From Nocardioides pocheonensis (GTDB lineage: Bacteria > Actinomycetota > Actinomycetes > Propionibacteriales > Nocardioidaceae), in the NCBI RefSeq assembly GCF_003725535.1, contig NZ_RJSF01000003.1, forward strand, positions 264,336 through 324,889: a stretch of 60,554 bases of DNA, in the 5' to 3' direction. Numbering within the stretch: the stretch's first letter is position 1; the number at the start of each line of letters is the position of its first letter. A model generated the notes under the pieces. That model was not told the origin of the DNA and searched no databases. It saw only the letters and a list, made by a program, of their open reading frames with translations. Of this stretch, positions 34,126 to 43,618 are shown piece after piece. A program made the position numbers and the translations under genes.

Positions 34126-34431
34126 GTGGACGACGAGTACGTCGAGCAGGTGCTCAGCATCGTCGAGGCGGTCCCGCCCGGCCGGGTCACGACGTACGGG
34201 CTGATCGCTGAGGCCGTGGGGCGCGGCGGTGCTCGGCAGGTCGGTGCCGTGATGGCGGCGTACGGCGGGCCGGTGCCGTGGTGGCGGGTGGTGCGGGCCG
34301 ACGGCTCGCTGCCGGACTCGCACGTCCCGGAGGCGCACCAGGAGTACCTCGCCGAGGGCACCCCGCTGCGGTCCTCGGGGGCCGTCGACATCGCGGCGGC
34401 GGTCTGGCTGCCGGCGGAGACCGACGGCTGA
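34126..34431 (+). CDS. Alkyltransferase-like (ATL) protein
   Basis: A 101-residue protein of the MGMT DNA-binding fold. VEAVPPGRVTTYGLIAEAVG is the recognition region and GGARQVGAVMAA the helix. The position of the alkyl-acceptor Cys (PCHRV in MGMT) is PWWRVV, so the Cys is replaced by Trp, as in ATL proteins that mark O6-alkylguanine for nucleotide excision repair. It matches Rv3204 in the conserved order before adnA. GTG 34126 is the only sensible start. Confidence 0.9.
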   Translation: MDDEYVEQVLSIVEAVPPGRVTTYGLIAEAVGRGGARQVGAVMAAYGGPVPWWRVVRADGSLPDSHVPEAHQEYLAEGTPLRSSGAVDIAAAVWLPAETDG

Positions 34432-34561
34432 ATCCACAGGTGACGGGTCAGGCCGGTGGACGGACCGGTGGAGAACTGCCCTCTCCTGTGGACGACGGCC
34501 CTCGATCTGTGGACGACGCCCCACCGATCGAGAATTCCCATGAATAGTTGGCGAAAGTCCC
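34432..34561. other. Intergenic segment with DnaA-box-like motifs
   Basis: Between the ATL stop and the putative adnA leader promoter lie TGTGGACGA at 34487-34495 and 34508-34516, each one base from the DnaA box TGTGGACAA, plus ATCCACAGG near 34434. No ORF is apparent. A similar cluster occurs at 55193-55224. Whether DnaA binds is untested. Confidence 0.45.
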
Positions 34562-34590
34562 TTGCGCAGATCCTCGCCAGGGCATAGAAA
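34562..34590 (+). promoter_or_regulatory. Putative promoter of the adnA leader
   Basis: A TTGCGC hexamer (34562-34567) is 17 bases from TAGAAA (34585-34590). Sequence between and around fits a housekeeping-sigma promoter in a high-GC genome. The same TTGCGC with a 17-base spacer is seen before the GH5 gene (42042-42070). The predicted start lies near 34597. Confidence 0.5.
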
Positions 34591-34596
34591 TCTCTC

Positions 34597-34786
34597 ACGC
34601 GATCCCCTCGGGGAGAGCCGACCAGCTCGAAGGAGAAGGTCCAGCCGGTGAGGCAACTCGCCGGACGTGGCAGTGATGAGCCGCGGGGCCGGATCGGACG
34701 AGCAGGTCGATCGGAGGCATCACCCGTCGATCACCAGAAGGGCCCGTGCAACTCATACTTGCGCGGGCCCTTCGCCTTTCCCGGGT
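34597..34786 (+). ncRNA. Possible structured leader or small RNA before adnA
   Basis: This stretch has three hairpins: a CCCC/GGGG stem near 34603-34613, an 8-bp stem closed by a GCAA tetraloop (34645-34664), and a terminal 14-bp stem (34737-34750 with 34760-34773, one G-T pair) followed by GCCTTTCCC. That order, ending in a terminator-like hairpin 40 bases before adnA, suggests either an attenuated leader of adnAB or a stand-alone small RNA. It does not match any riboswitch I know. The upstream in-frame codons of adnA (for example GTG 34667) lie inside it. Confidence 0.4.
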
Positions 34787-34813
34787 GTCGGCGCCGGATG
34801 GTTGGGTGTACTC

Positions 34814-37800
34814 GTGAGCAGCCCGTCGTACCGCCTCGTGCGGCCCCAGGCCGAGGTGCTCGCCCCGCCGTCCCTCGACGCCGACCAACGTCGCGTGGTC
34901 GACCACCCCGGCGGGCCGCTGCTCGTGCTCGCCGGGCCGGGCACCGGCAAGACGACCACGCTCGTCGAGGCGATCGTCGAGCGCATCGAGGGGCGAGGCG
35001 CCGACCCGGAGTCGGTGCTGGCCCTGACCTTCAGCCGCAAGGCCGCCGAGCAGCTGCGCGACCGGGTGACCGCCAGGCTCGGCCGCACCACGTCGTCGAC
35101 CCTCTGCTCGACCTTCCACTCCTTCGCCTACGGCCTCGTCCGGCGCTACTCCCCGGCCGACCTGTACGCCGACCCGCTGCGCCTGCTCTCCGCGCCCGAG
35201 CAGGACGTCGTGGTCCGGGGCCTCCTCACCAAGGAGGCCGAGTCGGTGTCCTGGCCGAGCTCCCTCTCGGCCGCCCTGGACACCCGCGGCTTCGCGCGCG
35301 AGCTCGCCGCGCTGATGGCCCGCACCACCGAGCGCGGGCTCGGCTCCCGCCGGCTGCGCGACGTGGGCATCGCGGAGGGCCGGCCCGAGCTGGTCGCAGC
35401 CGCCGACTTCATGGAGCAGTACGACGCCGTCCTCGGCAGCCTCAACGCGCTCGACTACCCGAGCCTGATCGCGGACGCCGTGGCGATGCTCCAGGATCCC
35501 GAGCACCCGGCGCGCGCCGACCTGCGCGCCCAGTACTCCCATGTCTTCGTCGACGAGTACCAGGACACCGACCCCTCGCAGATCGCGCTGCTCCAGGCGA
35601 TCGCGGGCGACGGCCGCGACCTCACCGTCGTCGGCGACCCGCACCAGTCGATCTACGGGTTCCGCGGTGCCGACGTCCGCGGCATCCTGCAGTTCCCGAC
35701 CATGTTCCCCCGCTCCGACGACGAGCGGGCCGACGTGGCGGTGCTCCGCACGACGCGCCGGTTCGGCCCTCGCCTCCTCGAGGCGTCGCGCCGGATCGCC
35801 GGCCGGATCGGGCTGCCCGGCACGATCGGCGAGGCCGACCAACGGGCCTTCCTCGAGCCGGTCGCGGCCGGCGACCACGGGGCCGGCCGCGCGCAGGTGC
35901 TCACCTTCGACACCGCGCGCGCCGAGACCGAGGGCCTGGCCGACCTGCTCCGGCGGGCCCACCTCGAGGACGCCATCGCCTGGTCGGACATGGCGGTGCT
36001 GGTGCGCTCGGGCCGCACCACGATCCCGGGGCTGCGGCGCTCCCTGCTGGCCGCGGGGGTGCCGGTCGAGGTGGCCGCCGACGAGACCCCGCTGGTGCGG
36101 GAGCCGGCGGTGCTCCCGCTGCTCGACGCGCTCCACGCGGTCGCCGCTCCGGACACGTGGCTCGACGCCGAACGCGCCCACGACCTGCTCACCTCACCGC
36201 TGGCGGGGCTCGACGCCGCCGACCTCCGCGCCCTGGGCCGAGCCCTGCGCCGGCGTGACCAGGAGCGCGGTGGGGCCGCCCGGTCCTCGCCGGACCTCCT
36301 GCTCTCGGCGCTGCGCGACCCGGGCGAGCTCGAGGGTCTCGACCTCGCTGCCGCGCGCCGGGCGGCCAGTCTGGGTCGGCTGCTGCGCCGCGGGCGGGCC
36401 CGGCTGGAGAGTGGCGGCACCGTCGAGGAGGTGCTCTGGGAGCTCTGGGCGGGCACGTCCTGGCCGTCCCGGCTGCGCAGCCTGGCCGAGCGCGGGGGCG
36501 CCGCCGCGCGCTACGCCCACCGCGACCTCGACGCCGTCGTGGCGCTGTTCGAGACCGCGGCGCGCGCCGAGGAGCAGCAGGGCCACACCAGCGTCGAGTC
36601 GTTCCTCGAGACCCTGCGCGCCCAGCAGATCCCGGCCGACACCCTCGCCGATCGCGGCGTGCGCGGCGAGTCGGTCCGGTTGCTGACCGCCCACCGCTCC
36701 AAGGGGCTGGAGTGGCGTCTCGTGGCCGTCGTGCACGTGCAGGAGGAGACGTGGCCCGACCTGCGCCACCGTGCCAGCCTGCTCCGGGCCGACGAGGTCG
36801 GCCACGACGGACTCCAGGCGCGCGCCACCACGCGCGAGCTGCTCGCCGAGGAGAGGCGGCTGTTCTACGTCGCGTGCACCCGCGCCCGCGAGCGGCTCCT
36901 GGTGACCGCCGTGCAGTCGCCCGACGACGACGGCGAGCAGCCGAGCCGGTTCCTGGCCGAGCTCGGCCTCGACGTCGACCACCGGCAGGGCCGCCCCGCG
37001 CGACCCCTGTCCCTCGACGGCCTGGTCGCCGAGCTGCGGCGCACGGTCGCCGACGAGACCCGCTCGGAGCGGCTGCGCGCGGCAGCCGCGCGCCGACTGG
37101 CCCGGCTCGCGACCGAGCAGGTCGGCGGGCGGCCCCTGGTCGCCGCGGCCGACCCGGCCAGCTGGTGGGGCACCCGGGCGGTGTCGCACAGCGCGGTGCC
37201 GGTGCGGGCCCCCGACGAGCCGCTGCGCCTGACGGCGAGCGCGCTCACCTCCCTCGGCGAGTGCCCGGCCCGGTGGTTCCTCGAGCGCGAGGCCGGCGGC
37301 GAGCGCGCCAGCACGCAGAGCCAGGGCTTCGGCAACGTCGTCCACGCCCTCGCCGACCGGATCAGCCGCGACGAGCTCGGCGGCCCGGGCCCCGTCGAGG
37401 AGGTGGTCGAGGAGCTGATGGTGCACGTCGACCGCGTCTGGGACGAGATCCCCTTCCGCACGCCGTGGTCGTCCTCCCGCGAGCGCGAGGAGGCCCGCGC
37501 GGCGCTCACGCGCTTCCTGACCTGGCACACCCGTCCCGGCGCCCGCACCGTGCTGAGCACCGAGGAGGAGGTCCGGGCGAGCGTGACCCTGCCCGACGGC
37601 AGCCAGGTCGCGCTCCACGGGTACGCCGACCGCCTCGAGATCGACGACCAGGGCCGCGTCGTGGTGATCGACCTGAAGACCACGAAGTACCCACCCCTCG
37701 AGGGCGAGATCCCGGCCAACCCCCAGCTCGGTCTCTACCAGCTCGCGGTCGAGCAGGGCGCGGTCGACCACCTCGTCGGCCGGCCCGGCGTACCGGGTGG

Positions 37801-38023
37801 TGCCGAGCTGTGGCAGCTGCGCAAGGAGTCCAAAGGCGCGCTCAAGGTGCAGCGGCAGGAGCCGCTCGAGCCGGCCGGCGAGCGCGTGATCGAGGAGCAG
37901 CTCGTCGCGGCCGCGGCCGTGATCCGCTCCGAGGTCTTCCCGACCAGGCCGGGCCAGCAGTGCGAGCGCTGCGACTTCAGGCTGATGTGCCCCGCCCAGA
38001 CCTCCCAGACGGTGCTCTCGTGA
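34814..38023 (+). CDS. adnA: AdnA helicase-nuclease subunit
   Basis: A 1069-residue protein from GTG 34814. The N-terminal UvrD-like motor has Walker A GPGTGKT (41-47), FVDEYQDTDPSQ (about 245-256) and TAHRSKGLEW. The C-terminal RecB-like nuclease has VVVIDLKTTKY (about 950-960) and the iron-sulfur Cys set CPARWF plus CERCDFRLMC. AdnAB is the actinobacterial machine that resects double-strand breaks. The stop overlaps the GTG of adnB (GTGA), as expected for stoichiometric subunits. An upstream in-frame GTG at 34667 would add a Cys/Arg-rich stretch with no family match, so it was not used. Confidence 0.94.
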   Translation: MSSPSYRLVRPQAEVLAPPSLDADQRRVVDHPGGPLLVLAGPGTGKTTTLVEAIVERIEGRGADPESVLALTFSRKAAEQLRDRVTARLGRTTSSTLCSTFHSFAYGLVRRYSPADLYADPLRLLSAPEQDVVVRGLLTKEAESVSWPSSLSAALDTRGFARELAALMARTTERGLGSRRLRDVGIAEGRPELVAAADFMEQYDAVLGSLNALDYPSLIADAVAMLQDPEHPARADLRAQYSHVFVDEYQDTDPSQIALLQAIAGDGRDLTVVGDPHQSIYGFRGADVRGILQFPTMFPRSDDERADVAVLRTTRRFGPRLLEASRRIAGRIGLPGTIGEADQRAFLEPVAAGDHGAGRAQVLTFDTARAETEGLADLLRRAHLEDAIAWSDMAVLVRSGRTTIPGLRRSLLAAGVPVEVAADETPLVREPAVLPLLDALHAVAAPDTWLDAERAHDLLTSPLAGLDAADLRALGRALRRRDQERGGAARSSPDLLLSALRDPGELEGLDLAAARRAASLGRLLRRGRARLESGGTVEEVLWELWAGTSWPSRLRSLAERGGAAARYAHRDLDAVVALFETAARAEEQQGHTSVESFLETLRAQQIPADTLADRGVRGESVRLLTAHRSKGLEWRLVAVVHVQEETWPDLRHRASLLRADEVGHDGLQARATTRELLAEERRLFYVACTRARERLLVTAVQSPDDDGEQPSRFLAELGLDVDHRQGRPARPLSLDGLVAELRRTVADETRSERLRAAAARRLARLATEQVGGRPLVAAADPASWWGTRAVSHSAVPVRAPDEPLRLTASALTSLGECPARWFLEREAGGERASTQSQGFGNVVHALADRISRDELGGPGPVEEVVEELMVHVDRVWDEIPFRTPWSSSREREEARAALTRFLTWHTRPGARTVLSTEEEVRASVTLPDGSQVALHGYADRLEIDDQGRVVVIDLKTTKYPPLEGEIPANPQLGLYQLAVEQGAVDHLVGRPGVPGGAELWQLRKESKGALKVQRQEPLEPAGERVIEEQLVAAAAVIRSEVFPTRPGQQCERCDFRLMCPAQTSQTVLS

Positions 38024-41000
38024 CCGGCGCCGCAACCCCCTTGCAGGTCGACTCGCCCGAGGCCCTGCGTGCGCTCATGGGCGCCGACTTCACGCTGAGC
38101 GACCAGCAGTGGGCCGCCGTCTCCGCGCCGATGCGGCCGGCCGTCGTGATCGCGGGCGCGGGCTCCGGCAAGACCTCGCTGATGGCCGCGCGCGTCGTCT
38201 ACCTCGTCGCCAACGGCCTCGTCCGGCCCGACGAGGTGCTCGGCCTGACCTTCACCACCAAGGCCGCCGCCGAGCTCCGGGCCCGGATCCGCACGTCGCT
38301 CACCGATGCCGGCTTCGGGCGCGGCGCGACGCTCCACGACCAGGCGCCCGACGGGACGCTGGCGGCGGGCGAGGAGGCCGAGGTGCTCGAGCCGACCGTC
38401 GCGACGTACAACGCCTATGCTGCCGGCCTGCTCACCGAGCACGGCCTGCGGATCGGCCACGAGCCGGACACCCGGGTGATGGCCGACGCGTCCCGCTACC
38501 AGCTCGCCGCGCGCGCCGTGGGTCGGCACACGGGTGCGGTCACCCTGCTCTCCGACAGCCCGGCCCACGTGATCAGCTGGATCCTCCAGCTGGAGGCGGC
38601 GATGAGCGAGCACCTCGTCGGCGTCGACGACGTCCGCGAGATCGACCGCCTCTTCGCTGCGCGTGTCGACGAGGCGCTGCGCAGCGGCGCGAAGGGTGAG
38701 CTGCCCAGGTTCGCGGACGCCCTCGCCAAGCGGGAGGAGCTGCTCGGCCTGGTCGAGGGCTACCGCGAGCTCAAGCACGAGCTGGGCCTGATGGACTTCT
38801 CCGACCAGATCGCGCTGTCGGCGCGGCTGGCCGAGGAGCACCCGGACGTCGGCCGCGAGGAGCGCGCGAAGTACCGCATCGTGCTGCTCGACGAGTACCA
38901 GGACACCTCGGTCGCCCAGGCCCGGCTGCTCAGCTCGCTGTTCTCGGGTCCGCCGGGCGAGGGACGCGGGCACGCCGTCACGGCGGTGGGCGACCCGAAC
39001 CAGGCGATCTACGGCTGGCGGGGAGCGTCGGTGTCCAACATCGTGCACTTCGCCGACGACTTCCCGGCCGCGTCGGGCGAGGTGCCGACGCACCCCCTGA
39101 CCGTGAACCGTCGCTCCGACGCCCGCATCCTGGAGACCGCCAACCGGCTGGCCGCGCCGTTGCTCGAGCGCTACCCGGTCGTCCGTCCGCTCGAGCCGGC
39201 CGGCGCGGCTCCGGGCGAGGTGCGCACGATCGTGCACGAGACCTACGCGGGCGAGCTGGAGTGGCTGGCCGCGCACGTGCTCGAGACGCACGAGCGACTG
39301 CTGCGGTCCGAGTCGTCCCGGCCCGCCCACGCACGCCGGATCGGGCTGTGGCGCGAGATCGGCGTGCTCGTGCGCGACAACCGGCACGCCGCCGACGTCT
39401 TCGACGCGCTGACCGCTGCCGGCGTACCGGTGGAGATCGTCGGGCTCCAGGGCCTGCTCCGCCTGCCCGAGGTGTCCGAGGTGGTCGCGACCCTGACCCT
39501 GCTCGACGACCTCACCGCGAACGCCGAGCTGCTCCAGCTGCTCTCCGGCCCACGCTGGGCGATCGGGCCACGCGACCTCGCCCTGCTCGGCCGCCGGGCG
39601 CGCGAGCTCGCCGCGACGCAGCCGGGAGGCGGCCGTGAGCGACCCGCCGACGTGGCCGAGGAGCTGCGCCGGGCCGTCGCCGGCGCCGATCCCACCGAGG
39701 TGGTGGCGTTGTCCGACGCGCTCGACGACCCCGGCGAGCTGCCCTACTCTCCCGAGGCCCGGGAGCGCTTCGCCCTGCTCGCCCAGGAGCTGCGGCACCT
39801 GCGCGCGCACGTCGCCGAGCCGCTCCTCGAGCTGGTCCGGCGGATCATCGAGACCTGCGGCATCGACGTCGAGCTCGCCTCCTCGGTCAGCGAGACCGGC
39901 CGGGCGCGGCGCGACAACCTCGACCTGTTCGTCAAGGCGGTCGCCGAGTTCGAGGCGATCGACGGCTCGGTCACGCTGCCGGCGCTGTTGTCCTACCTGA
40001 CCGCCGAGGACGAGCTCGGCGGTGGCCTCGACGTGGCCACGCCCAGCGAGGCCGACTCGGTCAAGCTGCTCACGGTCCACCGGGCCAAGGGGCTGGAGTG
40101 GGACGTCGTGTTCCTCCCCGGCATGTGCGAGGACAAGTTCCCGCACAGCACCCTGCGCAACCAGTGGCCGACCAGCGCCCACGTGCTGCCGATCCCGCTG
40201 CGCGGAGACGTCGCCGACCTCCCTGCGCTCCCGGAGGTGTCGGCCGACGGCCTGAAGGCGTTCCGCGAGCGCGCCCGCGACCACCAGCAGGAGGAGGAGC
40301 TGCGGCTCGGGTACGTCGCCCTCACCCGTCCGCGCCACCTGCTGTGGGTCTCGTCCTACTGCTGGACCGAGCAGCGCAAGACGCCGCTGGGCCCCTCGCC
40401 GTACCAGCAGACCGTGCGCGACGCGATGGCTGCCTGGGAGGTGCTGCCCGACGCGTGGATCGACCGGCCCGCCAAGGGTCAGCCCAACCCGGCCGTCGTC
40501 CCGGGAGAGGCGGTCAGCTGGCCGGTGACGACGCAGACCGCCGAGGCGTTGCGCCGCATCGACGCCGCCGAGCGCGTGTGGGCGGCCGACCCGGACGAGC
40601 CCGACGCCGACCTCGACCTGGTCGAGCAGGCCCACGTCGCGCAGTGGGACGACGAGCTCGAGCGCCTGCTCGTGGAGGCCCGCGAGGGCACCCAGGACGT
40701 CCTCGAGGTGCCGCTGCCCTCGAGCCTGTCGGCGACCGGTCTGGCCAGGCTGCGCGACGACCCCGACGCCTTCGTCGCCGACCTGGTGCGACCGATGCCG
40801 CGCCAGCCGTCGCCGGCGGCGAGGTTCGGCACCCGCTTCCACGCGTGGGTCGAGGCGCGGTTCGGCCAGCAGCAGCTGCTCGATCCCGACGAGCTCCCGG
40901 GGCGCGGCGACGCGGGCATCGAGGACGACGCCGACCTGCGCGACCTGATCGCGCTGTTCGAGAAGGGGCCCTTCGCCGACCGCGGGCCGCACCGCATCGA

Positions 41001-41298
41001 GGCGCCGTTCGCGCTGGTGGTCGCCGGCCAGGTGGTGCGCGGCCGGATCGACGCGGTGTACGCCGAGCCGGATGGCCGCTGGCTGGTCGTCGACTGGAAG
41101 ACCAACCGTGACCAGACCGCCGACCCGTTGCAGCTCGCGATCTACCGGCTGGCGTGGTCCGAGCTCGCCGGCGTGCCGCTGGAGGACGTCGACGCGGCGT
41201 TCCACTACGTGCGCACCGGGGAGACCGTGCGGCCCACCGACCTCCCCGATCGCGTCGGCATCGCGTCGATCCTCGCTCCGGAGCAGTCGGAGCCGTGA
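38020..41298 (+). CDS. adnB: AdnB helicase-nuclease subunit
   Basis: A 1092-residue partner of AdnA. The motor shows GAGSGKT (46-52), TFTTKAAAELRAR, LLDEYQDTSVAQ, VGDPNQAIYGWRGA and LLTVHRAKGLEWDVVFLPG, a fully canonical set. The C-terminal nuclease has WLVVDWKTNRDQ near residues 1019-1030 with the catalytic Asp and Lys. In the mycobacterial enzyme AdnB is the lead translocase. It is translationally coupled to adnA and convergent with deoD one base after its stop. Confidence 0.95.
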   Translation: MTGAATPLQVDSPEALRALMGADFTLSDQQWAAVSAPMRPAVVIAGAGSGKTSLMAARVVYLVANGLVRPDEVLGLTFTTKAAAELRARIRTSLTDAGFGRGATLHDQAPDGTLAAGEEAEVLEPTVATYNAYAAGLLTEHGLRIGHEPDTRVMADASRYQLAARAVGRHTGAVTLLSDSPAHVISWILQLEAAMSEHLVGVDDVREIDRLFAARVDEALRSGAKGELPRFADALAKREELLGLVEGYRELKHELGLMDFSDQIALSARLAEEHPDVGREERAKYRIVLLDEYQDTSVAQARLLSSLFSGPPGEGRGHAVTAVGDPNQAIYGWRGASVSNIVHFADDFPAASGEVPTHPLTVNRRSDARILETANRLAAPLLERYPVVRPLEPAGAAPGEVRTIVHETYAGELEWLAAHVLETHERLLRSESSRPAHARRIGLWREIGVLVRDNRHAADVFDALTAAGVPVEIVGLQGLLRLPEVSEVVATLTLLDDLTANAELLQLLSGPRWAIGPRDLALLGRRARELAATQPGGGRERPADVAEELRRAVAGADPTEVVALSDALDDPGELPYSPEARERFALLAQELRHLRAHVAEPLLELVRRIIETCGIDVELASSVSETGRARRDNLDLFVKAVAEFEAIDGSVTLPALLSYLTAEDELGGGLDVATPSEADSVKLLTVHRAKGLEWDVVFLPGMCEDKFPHSTLRNQWPTSAHVLPIPLRGDVADLPALPEVSADGLKAFRERARDHQQEEELRLGYVALTRPRHLLWVSSYCWTEQRKTPLGPSPYQQTVRDAMAAWEVLPDAWIDRPAKGQPNPAVVPGEAVSWPVTTQTAEALRRIDAAERVWAADPDEPDADLDLVEQAHVAQWDDELERLLVEAREGTQDVLEVPLPSSLSATGLARLRDDPDAFVADLVRPMPRQPSPAARFGTRFHAWVEARFGQQQLLDPDELPGRGDAGIEDDADLRDLIALFEKGPFADRGPHRIEAPFALVVAGQVVRGRIDAVYAEPDGRWLVVDWKTNRDQTADPLQLAIYRLAWSELAGVPLEDVDAAFHYVRTGETVRPTDLPDRVGIASILAPEQSEP

Positions 41299-41299
41299 G

Positions 41300-42010
41300 T
41301 CAGGCGGTCGACGCCGCCAGGGCGATCTCGACCATCGCACCGAACGTCTCCTGACGCTCGAGCGCGGTGGTCTCCTCGCCGGTGACGATGTGGTCGGAGA
41401 CGGTGCAGATCGCCAGCGCCCGCCGGCCGTACGACGCGGCGAGGGTGTAGAGCGCCGAGGCCTCCATCTCGACGGCGAGCACGCCGTGGTCGACGAGCGG
41501 CTTGGTCAGCTCGGCAGCACGCGGGTTGTAGAAGCTGTCGGAGGAGTAGATCAGGCCGACGTGCGCGGTCAGGTCGGACCGGGCCTGGGCCGCGTCGTGG
41601 GCGGCGCGCAGCAGGCCGAAGTCGGCGACCGGCGCGTAGTCGAGCCCGAGGAACCGCAGGCGGTTCATCGAGGAGTCCGTGCACGCACCGGACGCGAGCA
41701 CGACGTCCCTCAGCGCGAGCCGCTCGGTCAGGGCGCCGCAGGACCCGACCCGCACGATCGACTGCACGTCGTACTCGGCGAACAGCTCGTTGACGTAGAT
41801 CGCCATCGAGGGCTGGCCCATCCCCGACCCCTGCACCGACACCGGCCGGCCGCGCCAGGTGCCCGTGAACCCGTACATCCCGCGGACCTCCGTGTAGCAG
41901 GTCGCGTCGTCGAGGTAGGTCTCGGCGATCCACTTCGCTCGCAGCGGGTCGCCGGGCAGCAGGACGGTGGGCGCGACCTGGCCGGCCGCCGCCGCGATGT
42001 GCGTGCTCAT
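41300..42010 (-). CDS. deoD: Purine-nucleoside phosphorylase DeoD
   Basis: A 236-residue enzyme of the hexameric NP-I family: [38 protein letters not shown], and near the end [17 protein letters not shown] and [14 protein letters not shown] (catalytic Asp). It phosphorolyses purine nucleosides to base and ribose-1-phosphate in the cytoplasm. It is on the opposite strand to adnB and the glycosidase gene and belongs to the segment inserted between adnB and nudC. Confidence 0.95.
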   Translation of the reverse strand: MSTHIAAAAGQVAPTVLLPGDPLRAKWIAETYLDDATCYTEVRGMYGFTGTWRGRPVSVQGSGMGQPSMAIYVNELFAEYDVQSIVRVGSCGALTERLALRDVVLASGACTDSSMNRLRFLGLDYAPVADFGLLRAAHDAAQARSDLTAHVGLIYSSDSFYNPRAAELTKPLVDHGVLAVEMEASALYTLAASYGRRALAICTVSDHIVTGEETTALERQETFGAMVEIALAASTA

Positions 42011-42041
42011 GGCCGCAAACTACAAGGTCGCGGACCGACCC

Positions 42042-42099
42042 TTGCGCGCCGCCACCACCGTGAGTAGCGTCCTCGACCACGTCATGTTGACGTCAACAT
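42042..42099 (+). promoter_or_regulatory. Promoter and palindromic operator of the GH5 gene
   Basis: TTGCGC (42042-42047) and TAGCGT (42065-42070), 17 bases apart, form a plausible promoter. Just downstream, at 42084-42099, lies the perfect 16-bp palindrome ATGTTGACGTCAACAT, about 7 bases past the expected start point. A central CG and this length fit a LacI-type or MerR-type operator; a repressor there would block elongation. No regulator gene is adjacent. Confidence 0.6.
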
Positions 42100-42142
42100 C
42101 CGCGCCGGACGAGGTGGCGCGGTCTCTCGGGACGGAGCCCTC

Positions 42143-43564
42143 ATGCGAATCTCACTGCGTCACCTGGCCGCGGTCGCCGCGGTCGTCGTGACCGCCGCCG
42201 CGCCGCTTCCGGTGCTCGCCGCGCCGTCGACCGGACCTGCCGGGACGAGCGAGTTCCGGGGGGTCAACTGGGCCGATCCGCGCGACAACTACGCGGCCGA
42301 CGAGGTCGTGCCGTCCGGGCTGAGCAAGACCGACGACTATGCGACAACCTACGCGAAGGCGACCCGGATCCTCGGCGAGTTCCGGCACGAGCTGCGCGCG
42401 AACACGGTGCGGCTGCCGATCAACCCCGCCAGCGTCGGCACCCCGTGGTGGCAGGCCTACCGCGGCGCGATCGACGCCGCCGTCGACAGCGGCTTCAAGG
42501 TGATCCTGAGCTACTGGGAGGCCAACGACGCCAAGGACGGCCGGGTCGACGACCCCGCGCAGTTCGACGCGATGTGGGACACCGTCGTCGCGGCGTACGG
42601 CGCGAACCCGCGGATGTACTTCGAGCCGATGAACGAGCCGTTCGGCTACTCGCTGCACGACTGGGTCGGCCTCACCTCGTCGTGGCTGTCGCGGCACAGC
42701 GACGTGCCGCGCAAGCGCGTGGTGATCTCGGGCACCGGCTACAACGACGACGTGACCGGGGTCGGGGCCGCGCCGCAGCTCGACGGCACCCTGCTGTCCC
42801 TGCACTTCTACGGCTTCTGGGCGAGCGACACCACCGAGGCCGGCTGGCTGGCGAACCTGCGGCCGCGGATCGGTTCGTACGGCGGGCGCACGATCATCGA
42901 CGAGGCCGGGTCGCCGATGACGATCGGCCTCAACTACGGCAACCACGAGGGCAACGTCTACACCTCCTACCTCGGCGCGCTGACCCGCACGGCGCGCGAG
43001 CAGGGCATGGGCATCGTGTACTGGCCGGGCCTGCGCGACGGCGACGCGTACTCGATGACCACCCGGCTCCCCGACGGCGACCTGGCGGTCAACAGCCAGA
43101 GCGGCCTGGCCCAGCTGCAGTGGGGCTGGGGCCTGCTGAAGACCGAGCCGGTGAACGACCTTCCGCCCGCGCCGCCGGGCGAGGTGCTGCGTGGTGCGGG
43201 CAGCGGCCGCTGCGTCGACGTGCCCGGGTTCTCCACCACCAGCGGCACCGCCCTGGACCTGTGGGACTGCAACGGCGGCGGCAACCAGACCTGGGACTGG
43301 ACGGCCGACCGGCAGCTGACGGTCTATGCGAACAAGTGCATGACGATCGGCGGCGACGGAGCCAGCGCGGGGAGCCCGGTGGTGATCGCCGACTGCACCG
43401 GAGCGGCCGACCAGGCCTGGCAGCTCAATGCCGACCTGACGGTCACCAGCGTCGCCGACCCGGGGCTCTGCCTCGACGCGGCCGGCGGTGGCACGGGCAA
43501 CGGAACGGCCGTCGACGTCTGGTACTGCAACGGCCAGCCCAACCAGCAGTGGTCGCGGTCCTGA
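42143..43564 (+). CDS. Secreted GH5 glycosidase with ricin-type lectin domain
   Basis: A 473-residue protein with a signal peptide ending near PVLAAPS. The catalytic domain (about 38-335) is GH5: acid/base Glu165 in PMNEPF and nucleophile Glu254 in IIDEAGSP, with FKVILSYWE and LLSLHFYGFW strands. The C-terminal domain (about 345-473) is a three-fold ricin B/CBM13 lectin with QxW repeats NQTWDW, DQAWQL and NQQWS. It should hydrolyse a beta-1,4-glucan, mannan or related polymer outside the cell. A palindromic operator precedes it. The gene is in the accessory insertion. Confidence 0.92.
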   Translation: MRISLRHLAAVAAVVVTAAAPLPVLAAPSTGPAGTSEFRGVNWADPRDNYAADEVVPSGLSKTDDYATTYAKATRILGEFRHELRANTVRLPINPASVGTPWWQAYRGAIDAAVDSGFKVILSYWEANDAKDGRVDDPAQFDAMWDTVVAAYGANPRMYFEPMNEPFGYSLHDWVGLTSSWLSRHSDVPRKRVVISGTGYNDDVTGVGAAPQLDGTLLSLHFYGFWASDTTEAGWLANLRPRIGSYGGRTIIDEAGSPMTIGLNYGNHEGNVYTSYLGALTRTAREQGMGIVYWPGLRDGDAYSMTTRLPDGDLAVNSQSGLAQLQWGWGLLKTEPVNDLPPAPPGEVLRGAGSGRCVDVPGFSTTSGTALDLWDCNGGGNQTWDWTADRQLTVYANKCMTIGGDGASAGSPVVIADCTGAADQAWQLNADLTVTSVADPGLCLDAAGGGTGNGTAVDVWYCNGQPNQQWSRS

Positions 43565-43618
43565 CCCGGGGTCGAACTCCCGCGACCGGGTCACCGGACA
43601 CGGGCTAGCCTGCGATCC

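Noticed and set aside
34648-36258. A plus-strand frame with a ribosome-like site (AGGAG) starting at 34648
   Set aside because: After about 60 codons it runs out of frame through adnA with Arg/Pro/Ala-rich sequence, so no separate protein is supported. The AGGAG may belong to the leader structure.
37735-41340. A 1201-codon minus-strand frame opposite adnA/adnB
   Set aside because: Antisense to strongly conserved helicase-nuclease sequence; absence of stops is explained by high GC at third positions.
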